A stretch of 22,500 nt of DNA from Nematostella vectensis (GCF_932526225.1 NC_064045.1:1405001-1427500), one strand, 5' to 3'. Counted from the stretch's first letter, positions 9,262-18,068 are shown. The notes: generated by a model not told the origin, from the letters alone. Numbers and translations are program-made.

Positions 9262-9485
9262 TGAAGAAAACTCCTCGATTGTAGATTGTTTATGGTCTTT
9301 AATCACAAACGATGATACGATTCTACAAAACAAATCGATATACAAACGTATGAATACCTAATACAAACAATTGGTTAATCATCTAAGGAAACTTACGAAT
9401 AAGAGTCAGTGTGTCTCTGTATCTCGGAGCATAACGAATGACCGTGTTCCAAGATGGCCGACCGGGGAGACCTGTCAGCGGTCTT
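9262..9485 (-). repeat. 3' LTR of the Ty3 element
   Basis: Read on the minus strand, this LTR carries a TATATC box (9342-9337 equivalent), a sequence complementary to the putative primer site (9321-9312) and an ATTAAA polyadenylation-like signal (9303-9298) before its TTCTTCA end. The pol frame ends inside it at 9383. A TGACAGG...TTCTTCA reading gives canonical TG/CA ends at 9477 and 9262, but identity with the other copy extends 8 bp further, to 9485. Confidence 0.9.
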
Positions 9486-10390
9486 GGGGATGGGGCGGCT
9501 GGAGCCACTGATAGCGTCTTTGCTGGGGCCCCTGACGGCGCCTGTGGTATGGTTGGTAAGGCTGGTGTGTACGCACGTAGGAAGCGGCGGTTTCGGAGTG
9601 TTACGCGTCCGGAGCCATATACCTTCACACGGTATTGATCGTGTCCTGCTGCTTCGACGACTACCCCTGATCTGTCCCACTTGTTCGGGTTAGGGCCCTG
9701 CTGGTTCTGCAGGAAGACTCTTGTGCCGATGGCGAGGGGGCGGAGGGGTCGCGCGTGCTCTCTGAGGGACTCTGTTGTGCGGGAGATCCGCGTTCGGAGT
9801 GCGTCCTCCTTCGCCGCCCATGCCTGACGCCAGAGGGGTCGTATGTGGGGGTTGGAGAACTTCTCCTGGCGGTTGACAAATGCGAGTGTGTCCCTCAGGG
9901 GGCGCCCAAAAATGATCTGGGCCGGTGATAAACTGCAGTCCGGGTCGGGTGTGTTCCGCAGCTGTAGGATGGCTCTCAGGAATCGGTCCTGGTCAAGGCT
10001 TCCCGTGGGACCAGTGTTGGATAGCAGTAGACGCTTTGCAGTTTTAACTGCCACCTCGGCCCTGCCGTTGGACTGTGGGAAGCTGACTGAAGACAGGCGT
10101 TGTTTGACGTCCCAGGTTCGTAGGAAGTCCTCCGTAGCCTTGGCGGTGAACTCTGGGCCTCCGTCACTCGAGAGCTCCTCGGGTACGCCGAACGTGGCGA
10201 AGAAGGTGCGGAGGTGGCGAATTAATCCTGTGCTTCCTGCAAGGTTGGTCGTGGCTGGGGAACTTAAGACTTCTACCCAGCCAGAGAGGCGGTCTCCTAC
10301 GACGAGGTAATGGTAACCTTTGTAGTCGAAGAAGTCGGCGAACACTGCTTCGAACGGGGTTGATGGTGGCGCAGTGGGAAGAGGGGGGGG
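9383..10390 (-). pseudogene. Ty3 integrase catalytic core and C-terminal domain (fourth frame)
   Basis: Counting from the internal Met at 10345, the D,D(35)E residues are Asp4 (FADFFDYKGYHYLVV), Asp61 (SSDGGPEF) and Glu97 (NGRAEVAVKTAK), with 35 residues between the last two as expected. The core is complete. After it come an Arg-rich segment and a GPY/F-like module (PNKWDRSGVVVEAAGHDQY, then RRFLRAY), then a Pro/Ala-rich tail. The last 34 codons (from about GLPGRPSWNTV to RKFP) lie inside the 3' LTR, an unusual overlap. The frame is joined to the HHCC domain only through the C9 run at 10383-10391. Integrase inserts the cDNA in the host genome. Confidence 0.92.
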
Positions 10391-10391
10391 G

Positions 10392-10562
10392 TTCTGGCCT
10401 GTGACGGCGCGTTCCTGTTACAGTCGTGGCATTTCTCCCTGGTGACACGTATGTCATTCGACATGCCAGGCCAGTATACGATGGACCGGGCCCGCTGTTC
10501 CATCGATGAGGTTCCTTGGTGAGCGGCGTGCAGGCTCTGGAGTACCCGCTGACGTAGGGATG
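10392..10562 (-). pseudogene. Ty3 integrase HHCC zinc domain (third frame)
   Basis: The sense frame between two C runs reads SLRQRVLQSLHAAHQGTSSM, then VYWPGMSNDIRVTREKCHDC. The two His and CHDC form the HHCC zinc-binding domain of retroviral-type integrases, and VYWPGM is a standard part of it. The frame ends at the C9 run (plus 10383-10391). The ATG at 10503 lies inside the domain, after the His residues, and is not a start. Confidence 0.88.
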
Positions 10563-10565
10563 GGG

Positions 10566-11383
10566 GATCACCACTCGATCTTGGTACATGAGGACGCCCT
10601 CCTCCTGGTAAATGGATTCGTAAATGGGTCCAAGGTTTGCCAGGGTGGGGTCATCTTTGTTAAGTTGGGTTCCTTGCTCGAGAGAGTGGAGAAGATTGCC
10701 CATGCGAGCGTCTGCGGCTGTTTCCTGCGCGAGGAGGGTCCAGGAGATGGCGCCTAGCTCTTGGGCAGTGTCCCGTATGGCGGTCATTTGCGCAATCTCT
10801 GCGGCGTCAGGGGGACTCGCCGAGCATAGGGGGGCTTTCTCTTCCGTGTTTGACTGGGATGGGTGTCTAGATGTGGCATCTGCTGCGTAGTTGCTTTTTC
10901 CGGGCAGGTGGTGTATCTCGAAACGCCATGGTAGGGTGCGTTGCTTGAGGCGAAAGAGTCGCGAGTTCGAGATTTCATCCAGGGTGCGACCGCCGAAGAT
11001 CTTTACCAGGGGTTTGTGGTCGGTGATGATCACAAGGTTGTCGCACCCTTGTGTAAAGTAGCGGGTCTGTTCCAGGCCCCAAGCGACGGCGAGGGCCTCT
11101 CCCTCGATGGCAGCGTAGCGTTGTTCGGCGGGCGACAGGAAGCGAGAGCCGGCGAGGGTGATTCCACATCCCCCGGGACAGCAGTCGGGCATGCCGGAGG
11201 AGCAACTGCAGTGCTGCTGTAGTAAAAAGTATCCGATCCCTCGCTTGGACCAATCGGGGCGTAGGCAGGTGCGCTTATGTATATCAAAAATCTCCACTCC
11301 CTCGCGGATGGCTTTGACAATTTTTTCTTTGGAGGCTTGAAATGCTTCTTAGAGCTCGGATGACCATAAGAACTTGTGGCGGG
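10566..11383 (-). pseudogene. Ty3 RNase H (second frame of the broken gag-pol)
   Basis: After the frameshift the sense continues as KFLWSSEL, a TAA at 11351-11349, then EAFQASKEKIVKAI. RNase H residues are visible: Asp in CLRPDWSKRGIGYF, Glu in AAIEGEALAVAWGLE, Asp in IITDHKPLVKIF and Asp in NYAADATSRHPS. LSPAEQRYAAIEGEALA is the usual Ty3 signature. A connector follows to GVLMYQDRVVIP, where a C5 run (plus 10562-10566) breaks the frame. The frame remains open by chance to 10164. The ATG at 11297 is internal and not a true start. The TAA could arise from a single base change. Confidence 0.9.
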
Positions 11384-11385
11384 GA

Positions 11386-13999
11386 ATAGGAATGGCTTAA
11401 AGGGTGCCATCAGATCGCGGAGTTGCGCGTAATTGGACACTTGGTTCACCAGGCCAAACCAGCTTCTGATGTCTGTCGTGCTGGTTGGGGTGGGAAATTC
11501 TCTGATGGCGTCGAGGTATTTCGGGAGTAGCTCAATGGTGTGGTCTGAGACGTGGAATCCCGCGAAGTTCACGCTCCTCCCGGCGAACTGAAATTTGTCG
11601 GGATTGACTATCCCAGCCTGTCCGACGCGAGTGAGGAATTCGATGGTCCTCCACCAGTGTTGTTCCAGGTCATGGTCGTAGTGCACCGTGTCGTCAACGC
11701 ATCGTTCTTTGCGCTCAAATTCAGCTAGGATGGCGTCGAACCTCCGATTGTATCCATCCCCCGAAGAGAGGAAGCCTTGGGGTGCCCGTGGCCAGCGGCC
11801 AAATGGAGTGAGAAAGGTGGTCAGGTGGCGGTCTGATGAGCGTAAGGGTACGCTGTGGTAACCGTTCCATGCGTCGGTCACGGTCTTCCATGTGTCGTTG
11901 GGAATGCGCCGCGCGAGTTGAAACGGTGATTCCGTCGCATACGTCTCGCGTTGGCAGTACTTGTTGAGTGGTGAGAGGTCCACTGTGCGGCGAGGTGATC
12001 CATCGTGCTTCCGTGTGACTACCATTCTGTGGCACCACGTGACTGGTTCGCCATAGGGGACTCGCTCTACCACTCCAAGGGCTTCATCACGGAGGAGGTC
12101 TTCGTACACGCGTTTTTGCCAGTGGAGGGGTATATTGGCCGGTGTGTGGCAGGCAGTGGGTTTGGCGGTGGCGTCCACGTGGAGGGGCGGGCCCTCCATG
12201 CAAGGGAGTGCTCGATGAGGGCAGGTATTAAACGTGGAGGAGGAGTATCTGTTCAGGAGCCAGGCTTTCATCTTAGTGTTGTTCGCTGGTGTGCAGGGGA
12301 ACGGCAGCTCTGAAGGGCGTGGTGGGGTTGTCTCACGCTGGGGGCACGAACATGTGACGTCATGTTCAGAGGCAGGTTTGGTACATCCTTCGTTGACGAT
12401 GCGAGCGGCATTGGTGGTTGGCGAGGTGTAGTTGGGGCGGGTTTTATTTTGTGAGGCGGGTTGTCGCTCGTTAGAGGCCTCTGTGACGTCATCAGGGCGT
12501 GGGAAACAGTGCGGCAGGAGGTCTAGGTTCAGAAGCGAGTCGTAAGAAAGGTACATATCTCGTACCGAGCTGCTCACGTACACCATGGAGAATGACGTCG
12601 TGGATTGTCCACTGTAAGATGTTGCGCTAAGTTTGGCGAAGAACGCCCCTTCTATGGATATGGGCGAGTTATTAGCCGCCGTTAGGCTAGGTCTGATGGG
12701 TTGGAGCTCTTCTCTCGAGAAGCCACATGCTAAGAAGTCCGCCAGGGACCATAGGTCGGATTGTGCTCCGGTGTCTGCTATGGCAGACACGGCGGCTTGT
12801 ATGTCGGGAGTGGTGTCGGCGGTTTCCTTCCGATGTCTGCCCTTTCGTGCGAGCGAGATTGTGATTGGTAACCTGGGGTGATCCCTGAAGCGGGCTCGCT
12901 TCCATTCTCCCTTGGAGAAGATGTGGTGGTCTAGCCGTACGGGCCGCTTGGCCGTGGTGGCGTGTGTGGTGGGGCGGGTATCTTGTTTCGTCTCACCGTG
13001 GAGGGATGATATCTGAGCAATCGGCTCTGCTTGGGTGGCATGGACCGTCGGGGCCTGGGGCGAGCGTTGTTGAGGCTGTCGCTGTGAGCGTCTTGATCGC
13101 CGGTTCACCCTATGACAGTCGATGCACAGCTGGTGCGGTTTTTTGTTCCATCCGCGAGCTCCTTCGGTAAACAGCTTGAATGTCTTTTGACATCCGGGGC
13201 ATGTTGCTTCTTTCGCCTGATCCGCTTGAGGGGGGCTTGGGGCAGGGTGCGGTGGGTTTGTTTTCTGTCTCTGGAAGGATGAGACGGCGGATAATGAGTG
13301 GGAAGGGGGCAGGGCGTTGCGTGCCATTTCCTTACTCTCTACTACGGCGATGACTTGATTTATCGGCTTCTCCAGGATACCGTCAATGCCCAGGACTTCC
13401 CTTCGAATCTCGTTATCGTATAGTCCGTTAATGATGACGTCACGGATTACGTGGTCTGTGTAGTCGACGGGACGACTACATGAGCACTTCGCGTTGTAGG
13501 CGCAGGTTTCGGCTTTGCCTCTTACTTTGGCCGTGAAGGACCTGAATGACTCGTCTCGCTCTTGTCGCATCTGGAGGAGTTCAGTGCGGAGCACACAGGT
13601 AGCAATGGGGATAATGGAGAGGGATCGCATGGCTTTCATCAGTTTGGTTAGTGACTCGTTTGCAGCATTGGGGTTAGCCTTGAGGATGCTGTCTTCCAGC
13701 TCAGTGCCAGCGCACTGGAAAAGCTGTGATGGGGCTGAATTTTCGTCAATCCCAGAGCCTGCTCGGATTACTTCCCATCTTCGTGTAAAGATGTTCCACT
13801 CTTCCATTGTTACGCTGACGTCAATCTTCGGCCGGTCTAGTTTTGGCCCTTTGAGAGCTGTGTTGGCTGGTAGTCGCCCGGGTTGAGCTTCATTTCTGTG
13901 GACCAGGTTGTGGTTGGCCAATAGGGCAATTGCCACAACCTCGGACGCGTCGGTGGTCTTGAACTCACAGTCGGGTACAGTGCATTCGATGACAACCAT
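11386..13999 (-). CDS. gag-pol: Ty3 Gag-protease-reverse transcriptase (frame 1 of a broken gag-pol)
   Basis: ATG 13999 sits in a strong context (GCCGCCATGG), 21 bp inside the 5' LTR. Residues 6-34 hold a C-x4-C...H-x3-H finger. Residues 60-230 are a Gag-like helical region. CPGC at 267 and CIDC at 292 form a zinc ribbon, with RGWNKKPH between them. The protease motif is AIADTGAQSDLW (407-418). RT spans about 625-860: TRKHDGSPRRTVDLSPLN (662-679), motif A VTDAWNGYH with Asp709, and the catalytic box CVDDTVHYD at 767-775 in place of the usual YxDD. The sense frame is lost near codon 872 at a G4 run (plus strand 11381-11384), although this frame stays open by chance to 11030. Gag and Pol share one frame with no shift between them. 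There is no CCHC knuckle. Confidence 0.92.
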
Positions 14000-14011
14000 G
14001 GCGGCGAATCG

Positions 14012-14021
14012 ATCGTATCAT
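14012..14021 (-). promoter_or_regulatory. Putative self-primer binding site
   Basis: On the minus strand ATGATACGAT starts at the last LTR base and runs into the body. It is the exact complement of ATCGTATCAT inside the same LTR (14080-14071), about 21 nt after a TATATC box. There is no TGG at the junction, so a tRNA 3' end (CCA) is not an obvious primer. Confidence 0.5.
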
Positions 14022-14244
14022 GAAGAACACTCCTCGATTGTAGATTGTTTATGGTCTTTAATCACAAACGATGATACGATTCTACAATACAAATCGATAT
14101 ACAAACGTATGAATACCTAATACAAACAATTGGCTAATCATCTAAGGAAACTTACGAATAAGAGTCAGTGTGTCTCTGTATCTCGGAGCATAACGAATGA
14201 CCGTGATCCAAGATGGCCGACCGGGGAGACCTGTCAGCGGTCTT
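14021..14244 (-). repeat. 5' LTR of the Ty3 element
   Basis: This copy matches 9262-9485 at 220 of 224 positions. The sense TATATC at 14101-14096 and the putative RNA start near 14080 would place R-U5 in the last 60 bp. The outer end abuts LINE-like sequence at 14245 without a TSD, so this LTR may be truncated at its 5' side. Confidence 0.9.
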
Positions 14245-14245
14245 C

Positions 14246-14398
14246 TTGAGCCATCGGATCGGTCAGAGGTAGTCCCTTCAATCATGTTCTACATACTTTG
14301 CTGACCAATCCTAATAAGCCTCTGGCTTTGGCTTTTCCCTTATTGTATATACATTTAAAATATTCAATAAAAGATTGATTGATTGAGATTGAGACCAT
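14246..14398 (+). mobile_element. LINE-like 3' tail with polyA signal and GATT repeats
   Basis: A non-coding stretch ends in AATAAA (14366-14371) followed by gattgattgattgagattga (14373-14392). Short tetranucleotide tails after a polyA signal are typical of CR1/L2-class LINE ends. The piece directly abuts the Ty3 5' LTR and has no coding part. Confidence 0.45.
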
Positions 14399-14691
14399 AA
14401 CAAAGAAATTCGAGTTGACACTCGGAAAAATTTTGAGTGAATTGGAGCGATTGTCGAAAGACTACATGCTTGTATATACTATAATATAACTAACTCAGTG
14501 ACTCTTGAATGTTATCTGCTACAATTCTACAATAACAGTCTGGAAAGGTTTATAGTGTTTACAAGCAAGAAAAACATTCAATTCTGACAAAATAGCTCAA
14601 TTTAGATTGGCTTGCCCTTTCTAAACAAATATAGAATAATTTGAACTCACAAGTTATAAATCTATGGCGACTTGTCACACATGGAAATACT

Positions 14692-14966
14692 CAGGGGTAT
14701 AGGGTAGTTAGAGCTGGGTCACAGGGGTGTACCTTAGCAAGGGATTGGGTACTCAGGGTTATAGGGTAGTTAGTGCTAACTCATAGGGATGTAGCTTAGC
14801 TAGGGGTGGGTATTCAGGTGTATAGGGTAGTAAGTAGCAAATCATAGTAATGTAGGCCAGTTAGGACTGGGTACACAGTGGTAGAGTCTATCAAGGGCTG
14901 AGCTATAGGGGCGCAGCTTAGTTATAGGTGGCTAAACAGGGTTACAAACTATCAAGGGCTGGGTCA
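14692..14966 (+). repeat. G-rich ~61-bp minisatellite, plus orientation
   Basis: The landmark tatagggtagt(t/a)a recurs at a step of about 62 bp (near 14699, 14761, 14823). Between landmarks are variants of caggggt, gctaggtcatag, ggggtgtagctta and gttaggggtgggta. The last units match 17634-17785 closely, including the gtaggccagttagga block, and both run into an ATT-rich tract. Confidence 0.8.
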
Positions 14967-15009
14967 TTACTATTAATTATTATTATTTATGATTACTATT
15001 ATTTATTAT
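14966..15009 (+). repeat. ATT-rich tract, truncated satellite edge
   Basis: This tract starts like the long AT tract of the 2-kb unit (cattatcattattaattatt) but is cut after about 45 bp, so a truncated satellite copy ends here. Confidence 0.7.
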
Positions 15010-15017
15010 GGGTCTAT

Positions 15018-15155
15018 GGACCCGACGTCCCCGTTTGTGTCGCAGCATCTTTCTCTGAGTATGTCTCGAGTATCCCAATATGGATCAGGGATGAATGCGG
15101 TAGACGGGTGGACTTTAAGGGCAAGCCTGTTCGCCTCGTATTAGAGCTGACCTAG
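15018..15155 (+). pseudogene. C-terminal fragment of an unrecognised, possibly virus-like protein
   Basis: The frame to TAG 15153-15155 reads IPIWIRDECGRRVDFKGKPV then RLVLELT. The 'D-x-x-G-R-x-V-D-F-x-G-K-P-V' ending followed by a beta-strand resembles C-termini that I associate with uncharacterised proteins of Polinton-like elements in cnidarians. That is recollection, not a search. The upstream part runs into the satellite tract, so the protein is truncated at its 5' side. It forms a series with the fragments at 15164-15688 and 15796-16069, all on the plus strand. Confidence 0.4.
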
Positions 15156-15163
15156 TTCCGACA

Positions 15164-15688
15164 TAACAAACGTGGCAAATAGCGACGTTGACAGGTGCAG
15201 AAAAGTATAAGCGCGCCTTTGCCGTTACCCATGCTGTGTCTGTGGCATCCGGCATCGCTGCAGGGGCGCTTTCCAGGCCCGGGGTAGGGGTCTCTTTGAG
15301 TGGGATGGGGGTTCGGTAGGCGGTCCGCTGGCAGAGATCGCTGGGCTGGTCGGTGTCGTGAGCGTAGGCGCAGGGATAGTCTCTAGAGGTCTTACGAGCA
15401 AGGTGGCTAAACACGAAGACACGATGGTTTTAGCGGGGAGTAAGAAAAACTCGATAGCGAGCTGGTCTGTAAGGCTCTGCAAGACGGGCACATCTCAGAC
15501 GGGTAATACTTCGGGAACAAGAGAGATACTACGCGCTCAAGGCCACTATCAGAGCTCGACACGGCCTCGCATCGCGTGAGAAAAAAAGCAAGATAGGGCC
15601 CCCGAGAAAGTCAATGGAGACACCCGAAAAGATTAAAAAGAGGCAGCGAGAAATTCTCGAAGAGTTCAAGAGCGAGGTGTTTGAGTAA
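15164..15688 (+). pseudogene. Hydrophobic Gly/Ala-rich protein with basic tail, at least three frameshifts
   Basis: The sense starts at LTGAEKYKRAFAVTHAVSVA (frame 2), followed by a Gly/Ala-rich hydrophobic stretch and a stop near 15330. It moves to frame 1 (GPLAEIAGLVGVVSVGAGIV, then HEDTMVLAGSKKNSIAS), briefly to frame 0 (KALQDGHISD), and ends in frame 2 with VILREQERYYALKATIRARH and a Lys/Glu-rich tail to TAA 15686-15688. The original would be about 170 residues with a membrane-like or coat-associated core and a charged C-terminal helix. I recognise it only as similar to uncharacterised proteins of Polinton-like elements. It is dead. Confidence 0.45.
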
Positions 15689-15795
15689 AAGTCAGGTTTA
15701 AACGCCACGTTAGGGGCTTTGAATTTACGGCCGAAAAACGGTTATTCCGCGCTCCGTAGGTTGGCGGTCCAATCCACGGTGATTAGATTGTAATC

Positions 15796-16069
15796 GTGCA
15801 CGCTTTGACGAGCACGCCGTTTCTGCTCTCTAACAACCCCCAGAAGATTATCGCGAAGCTCTTTCACCCTCGAAGGTCGCCTCCCTTTTCACAGGGGGAT
15901 GAAGGCGTACGTAGAAGAGATTTTACGCTTAGGAACGCTTGCCGAGAGAACGTGGAACAACATAGCCGGAATCAAGGGTACTAACGAACACCTAAAGAAA
16001 ACACGAAGCTCACAAATACTCAGAATATTGGAGAACTGCGGGTTAAGCTATTTGGAACACTATTTTTGA
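15796..16069 (+). pseudogene. Unrecognised protein fragment, one frameshift at a G run
   Basis: Frame 1 (from 15796) reads STPFLLSNNPQKIIAKLFHP. At the G5 run (15895-15899) the sense moves to frame 2, from 15899: MKAYVEEILRLGTLAERTWN, then NEHLKKTRSSQILRILENCG to TGA 16067-16069. The second part is a plausible helical protein end. It follows the 15164-15688 fragment on the same strand by about 110 bp and probably belonged to the same element. No function can be assigned. Confidence 0.35.
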
Positions 16070-16204
16070 GGCTATTGTTGGAATGCACAGTTTGCCTATA
16101 TTGTCGACTGAGTAGCGAGTTCAAATCCCGTAAGCCGCGGTGCCCTGAAGATGCTTATCTCGTGGTTTTCTAGTTTTTCTCTTTTGCAGGATCCCGGGGA
16201 GTCG

Positions 16205-16445
16205 CTAGGAGATTTCGGCCGTGCGGAGTTATGAGGGCTTGGAGATTTCGTGACGAGCCGCGGACATGCATGTCCGTGAAGTTATTTAGGCTTGAAGATT
16301 TTATGACAACCGCAGACACGCATGGCCGTGAAGTAATGTGGAATTGAAAATTTTGTGACGAGCAGCGGACATTCGTGTCCGTTGAGGAGTCACGTGAGCT
16401 TGGAGACTCCGTGAAGAGTCGTGGACGTGCATGTCCGTTGAGTTT
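16205..16445 (+). repeat. Four copies of a 52-56-bp repeat with a palindromic core
   Basis: Cores begin at 16262, 16314, 16367 and 16423. The first is ggacatgcatgtcc, a perfect palindrome; the others have one to three changes. Each core is preceded by a variant of gattt(t/c)gtgacgagc. The minus-strand frames over this region are translations of the repeat. Confidence 0.8.
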
Positions 16446-16658
16446 TCGTGGTTTAATAACTCGCCCATAAAGGGTTCCCACATGTTACCATACAAGCGTA
16501 TCGTTTTAGCTCCCCCCCTTGCTTCTCTTAATACTACCGAAAACGCGCACGCGCCGCCATCCCCTTTGAAAGGGGCCAAAATAACACACCCCTGTCCCAC
16601 GAGGCCCCCAGACGGTATACCTTAGGCTTTGGGGGTCTACGAAAAACTACGGAAAACG

Positions 16659-16855
16659 GGCTGGGGGGCGCGGTGTGGCGCGGCGCGGGTTATTCTCATT
16701 TCTATGAATGTCCCCAGTCCTGCAGATTAATGATTGCTAATTATATATCTACGCGAACGCCGCCCGCCGTAGATTGATGATTGCTAATTATTTATTTACG
16801 CGAGGCCTCATCTGCATGAACCGGGGCTGGGGGACGCGGCGGGGCGCAGCGCGCC
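16659..16855. repeat. Nested direct repeats: GC-rich pair around an AT-rich pair
   Basis: GC-rich segments at 16659-16689 and 16825-16855 share ggctggggg(g/a)cgcgg and cgcgcg-type continuations. Between them, 16724-16757 and 16771-16804 are near-identical 34-bp AT-rich copies (agatt(a/g)atgattgctaatta). The layout is GC-AT-AT-GC. Confidence 0.7.
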
Positions 16856-16873
16856 TCTTAGCCCGTTCTATTA

Positions 16874-17165
16874 AACCACCCAGTCCCCCCATCCTATACC
16901 CCTGAATCAAACCCACCCCTAACTGAGCTACACCCCTATGATCTAGCAGTAATAGCCTATACCACTGAATACCTATCCCTAAATATGCTACATCACTATG
17001 ACCTAGCACTAACTACCCTTTACCCCTGAATACCAACTCATAACTAGCCTACACCCCTACGGCCCAGCACTAACTAACCGATATTCCTGTATAACAACCC
17101 CTAACTGATCTACACCCCTATAACACCTAACTAGATAACTACCCTTTACCCATGTATGACCATGC
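16874..17165 (-). repeat. ~61-bp minisatellite, minus orientation
   Basis: This is C-rich on the plus strand (actaaccctttacccctgaata and variants). Its reverse complement matches the units at 14692-14966. It continues directly into the minus-strand tRNA-like head at 17230-17307, reading head then tail on the minus strand. Confidence 0.8.
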
Positions 17166-17229
17166 GGTAACCAACCCTGTACCCCAAATAGCCATCGTCC
17201 TTACCTTATTAACCCTGAAAAAGTCCCTA

Positions 17230-17307
17230 GTTGACCTTACCTGGATTTGAACCCCGGCTGTCTTGCTTAAAAAGCGAAGCCCGTACCACTGAGCTATCGT
17301 GCCACTC
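17230..17307 (-). mobile_element. tRNA-like SINE head, copy 1
   Basis: On the minus strand the A box is TAGCTCAGTGG (17296-17286) and the B box is GGTTCAAATCC (17253-17243), correctly spaced for a Pol III promoter. The anticodon loop would be TTTTTAA (TTT, Lys-like). The 3' side does not pair with the 5' acceptor, so it is not a working tRNA. Body sequence caactagggactttttca follows, then minisatellite. Confidence 0.7.
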
Positions 17308-17781
17308 TGTAGAAACCTAGAAAAAAAAACTACCATATAGCCCTGTTTACACAACCCAATTGGATATAGGGTAGTTATTTCTAGATTTCTAGAGAGTGAC
17401 GCAGACTAAGAGAAACTTTTAATTGGTAACTTAAACAGTCATATGTTTAAGAAAGTTGTTAATGGTATTGTTATTATTAACTATTATTAAGAATTATGTT
17501 CAACTATTATCAATTATTATTAATTATTATCAATGGTTATCAATTATTATCAATTATTTTAAATTATTATCAAGTATTATCAATTATAATCAATTATCAT
17601 CATTAATCATCATTTATCATCAATTAGGGGTGGTATTAAGGTGTAAAGGGTAGTTAATAGCAAATCATAGTAACGTAGGCCAGTTAGGAGTGGGTACACA
17701 GTGGTATTGTGTATCAAGGGCTGAGCTATAGGGGTGCAGCTTAGTTATAGGTGGCTAAACAGGGGTACAAGCTATCAAGGG

Positions 17782-18068
17782 CATTATCATTATTAATTAT
17801 TATTATTTATTAGTTATTATTATGTATTATTATTATTATTTATTATTATTTTTTATTAATAATGAATTATCATTATTATTTATCATTTAATATTATTAAT
17901 TATAAAATATTATTTATTTATTTAATATTATTATTTATTAATTATTATGATTTATTAATTATTATTAATTATTTGTTATTAATTATAATTATTTTTTATT
18001 AATTATTAATTATCATTTTTATTAATTTTTATTAATTATTATTATTTACTATTCATTATTATTCATTA

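Larger units (their letters stand above)
9262..14244 (-). mobile_element. Ty3/gypsy LTR retrotransposon, near-complete, inactivated
   Basis: Direct repeats of 224 bp (9262-9485 and 14021-14244) flank a minus-strand gag-pol reading. The order is Gag, protease, RT, RNase H, integrase, which is the Ty3/gypsy order. The LTRs differ at four positions (98.2% identity), so insertion is recent relative to the other relics in the window. The coding part has three indels at C/G runs and one TAA. I find no clear target-site duplication: the left flank reads ...cctatcat and the right flank cttgagcc. I also find no polypurine tract. The element is GC-rich against AT-rich surroundings. Family subtype is not assigned. 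Confidence 0.93.

Noticed and set aside
11030-11380. C-terminal ~115 residues of the long gag-RT frame
   Set aside because: Out of frame after about 11386; RNase H is in another frame over the same bases.
9438-13886. Plus-strand ORFs of 60-155 codons across the Ty3 body
   Set aside because: Antisense shadows of GC-rich gag-pol; none carries a domain.
14009-14020. Standard tRNA primer-binding site for the Ty3 element
   Set aside because: No TGG at the junction and no tRNA 3' end I recognise.
16081-16140. Isolated tRNA T-arm-like sequence (gagttcaaatcccg)
   Set aside because: No A box or cloverleaf around it.
16170-16600. Minus-strand ORFs of about 100 aa
   Set aside because: The repeated residues (DMHV...SSR) are the 53-bp minisatellite read as protein.
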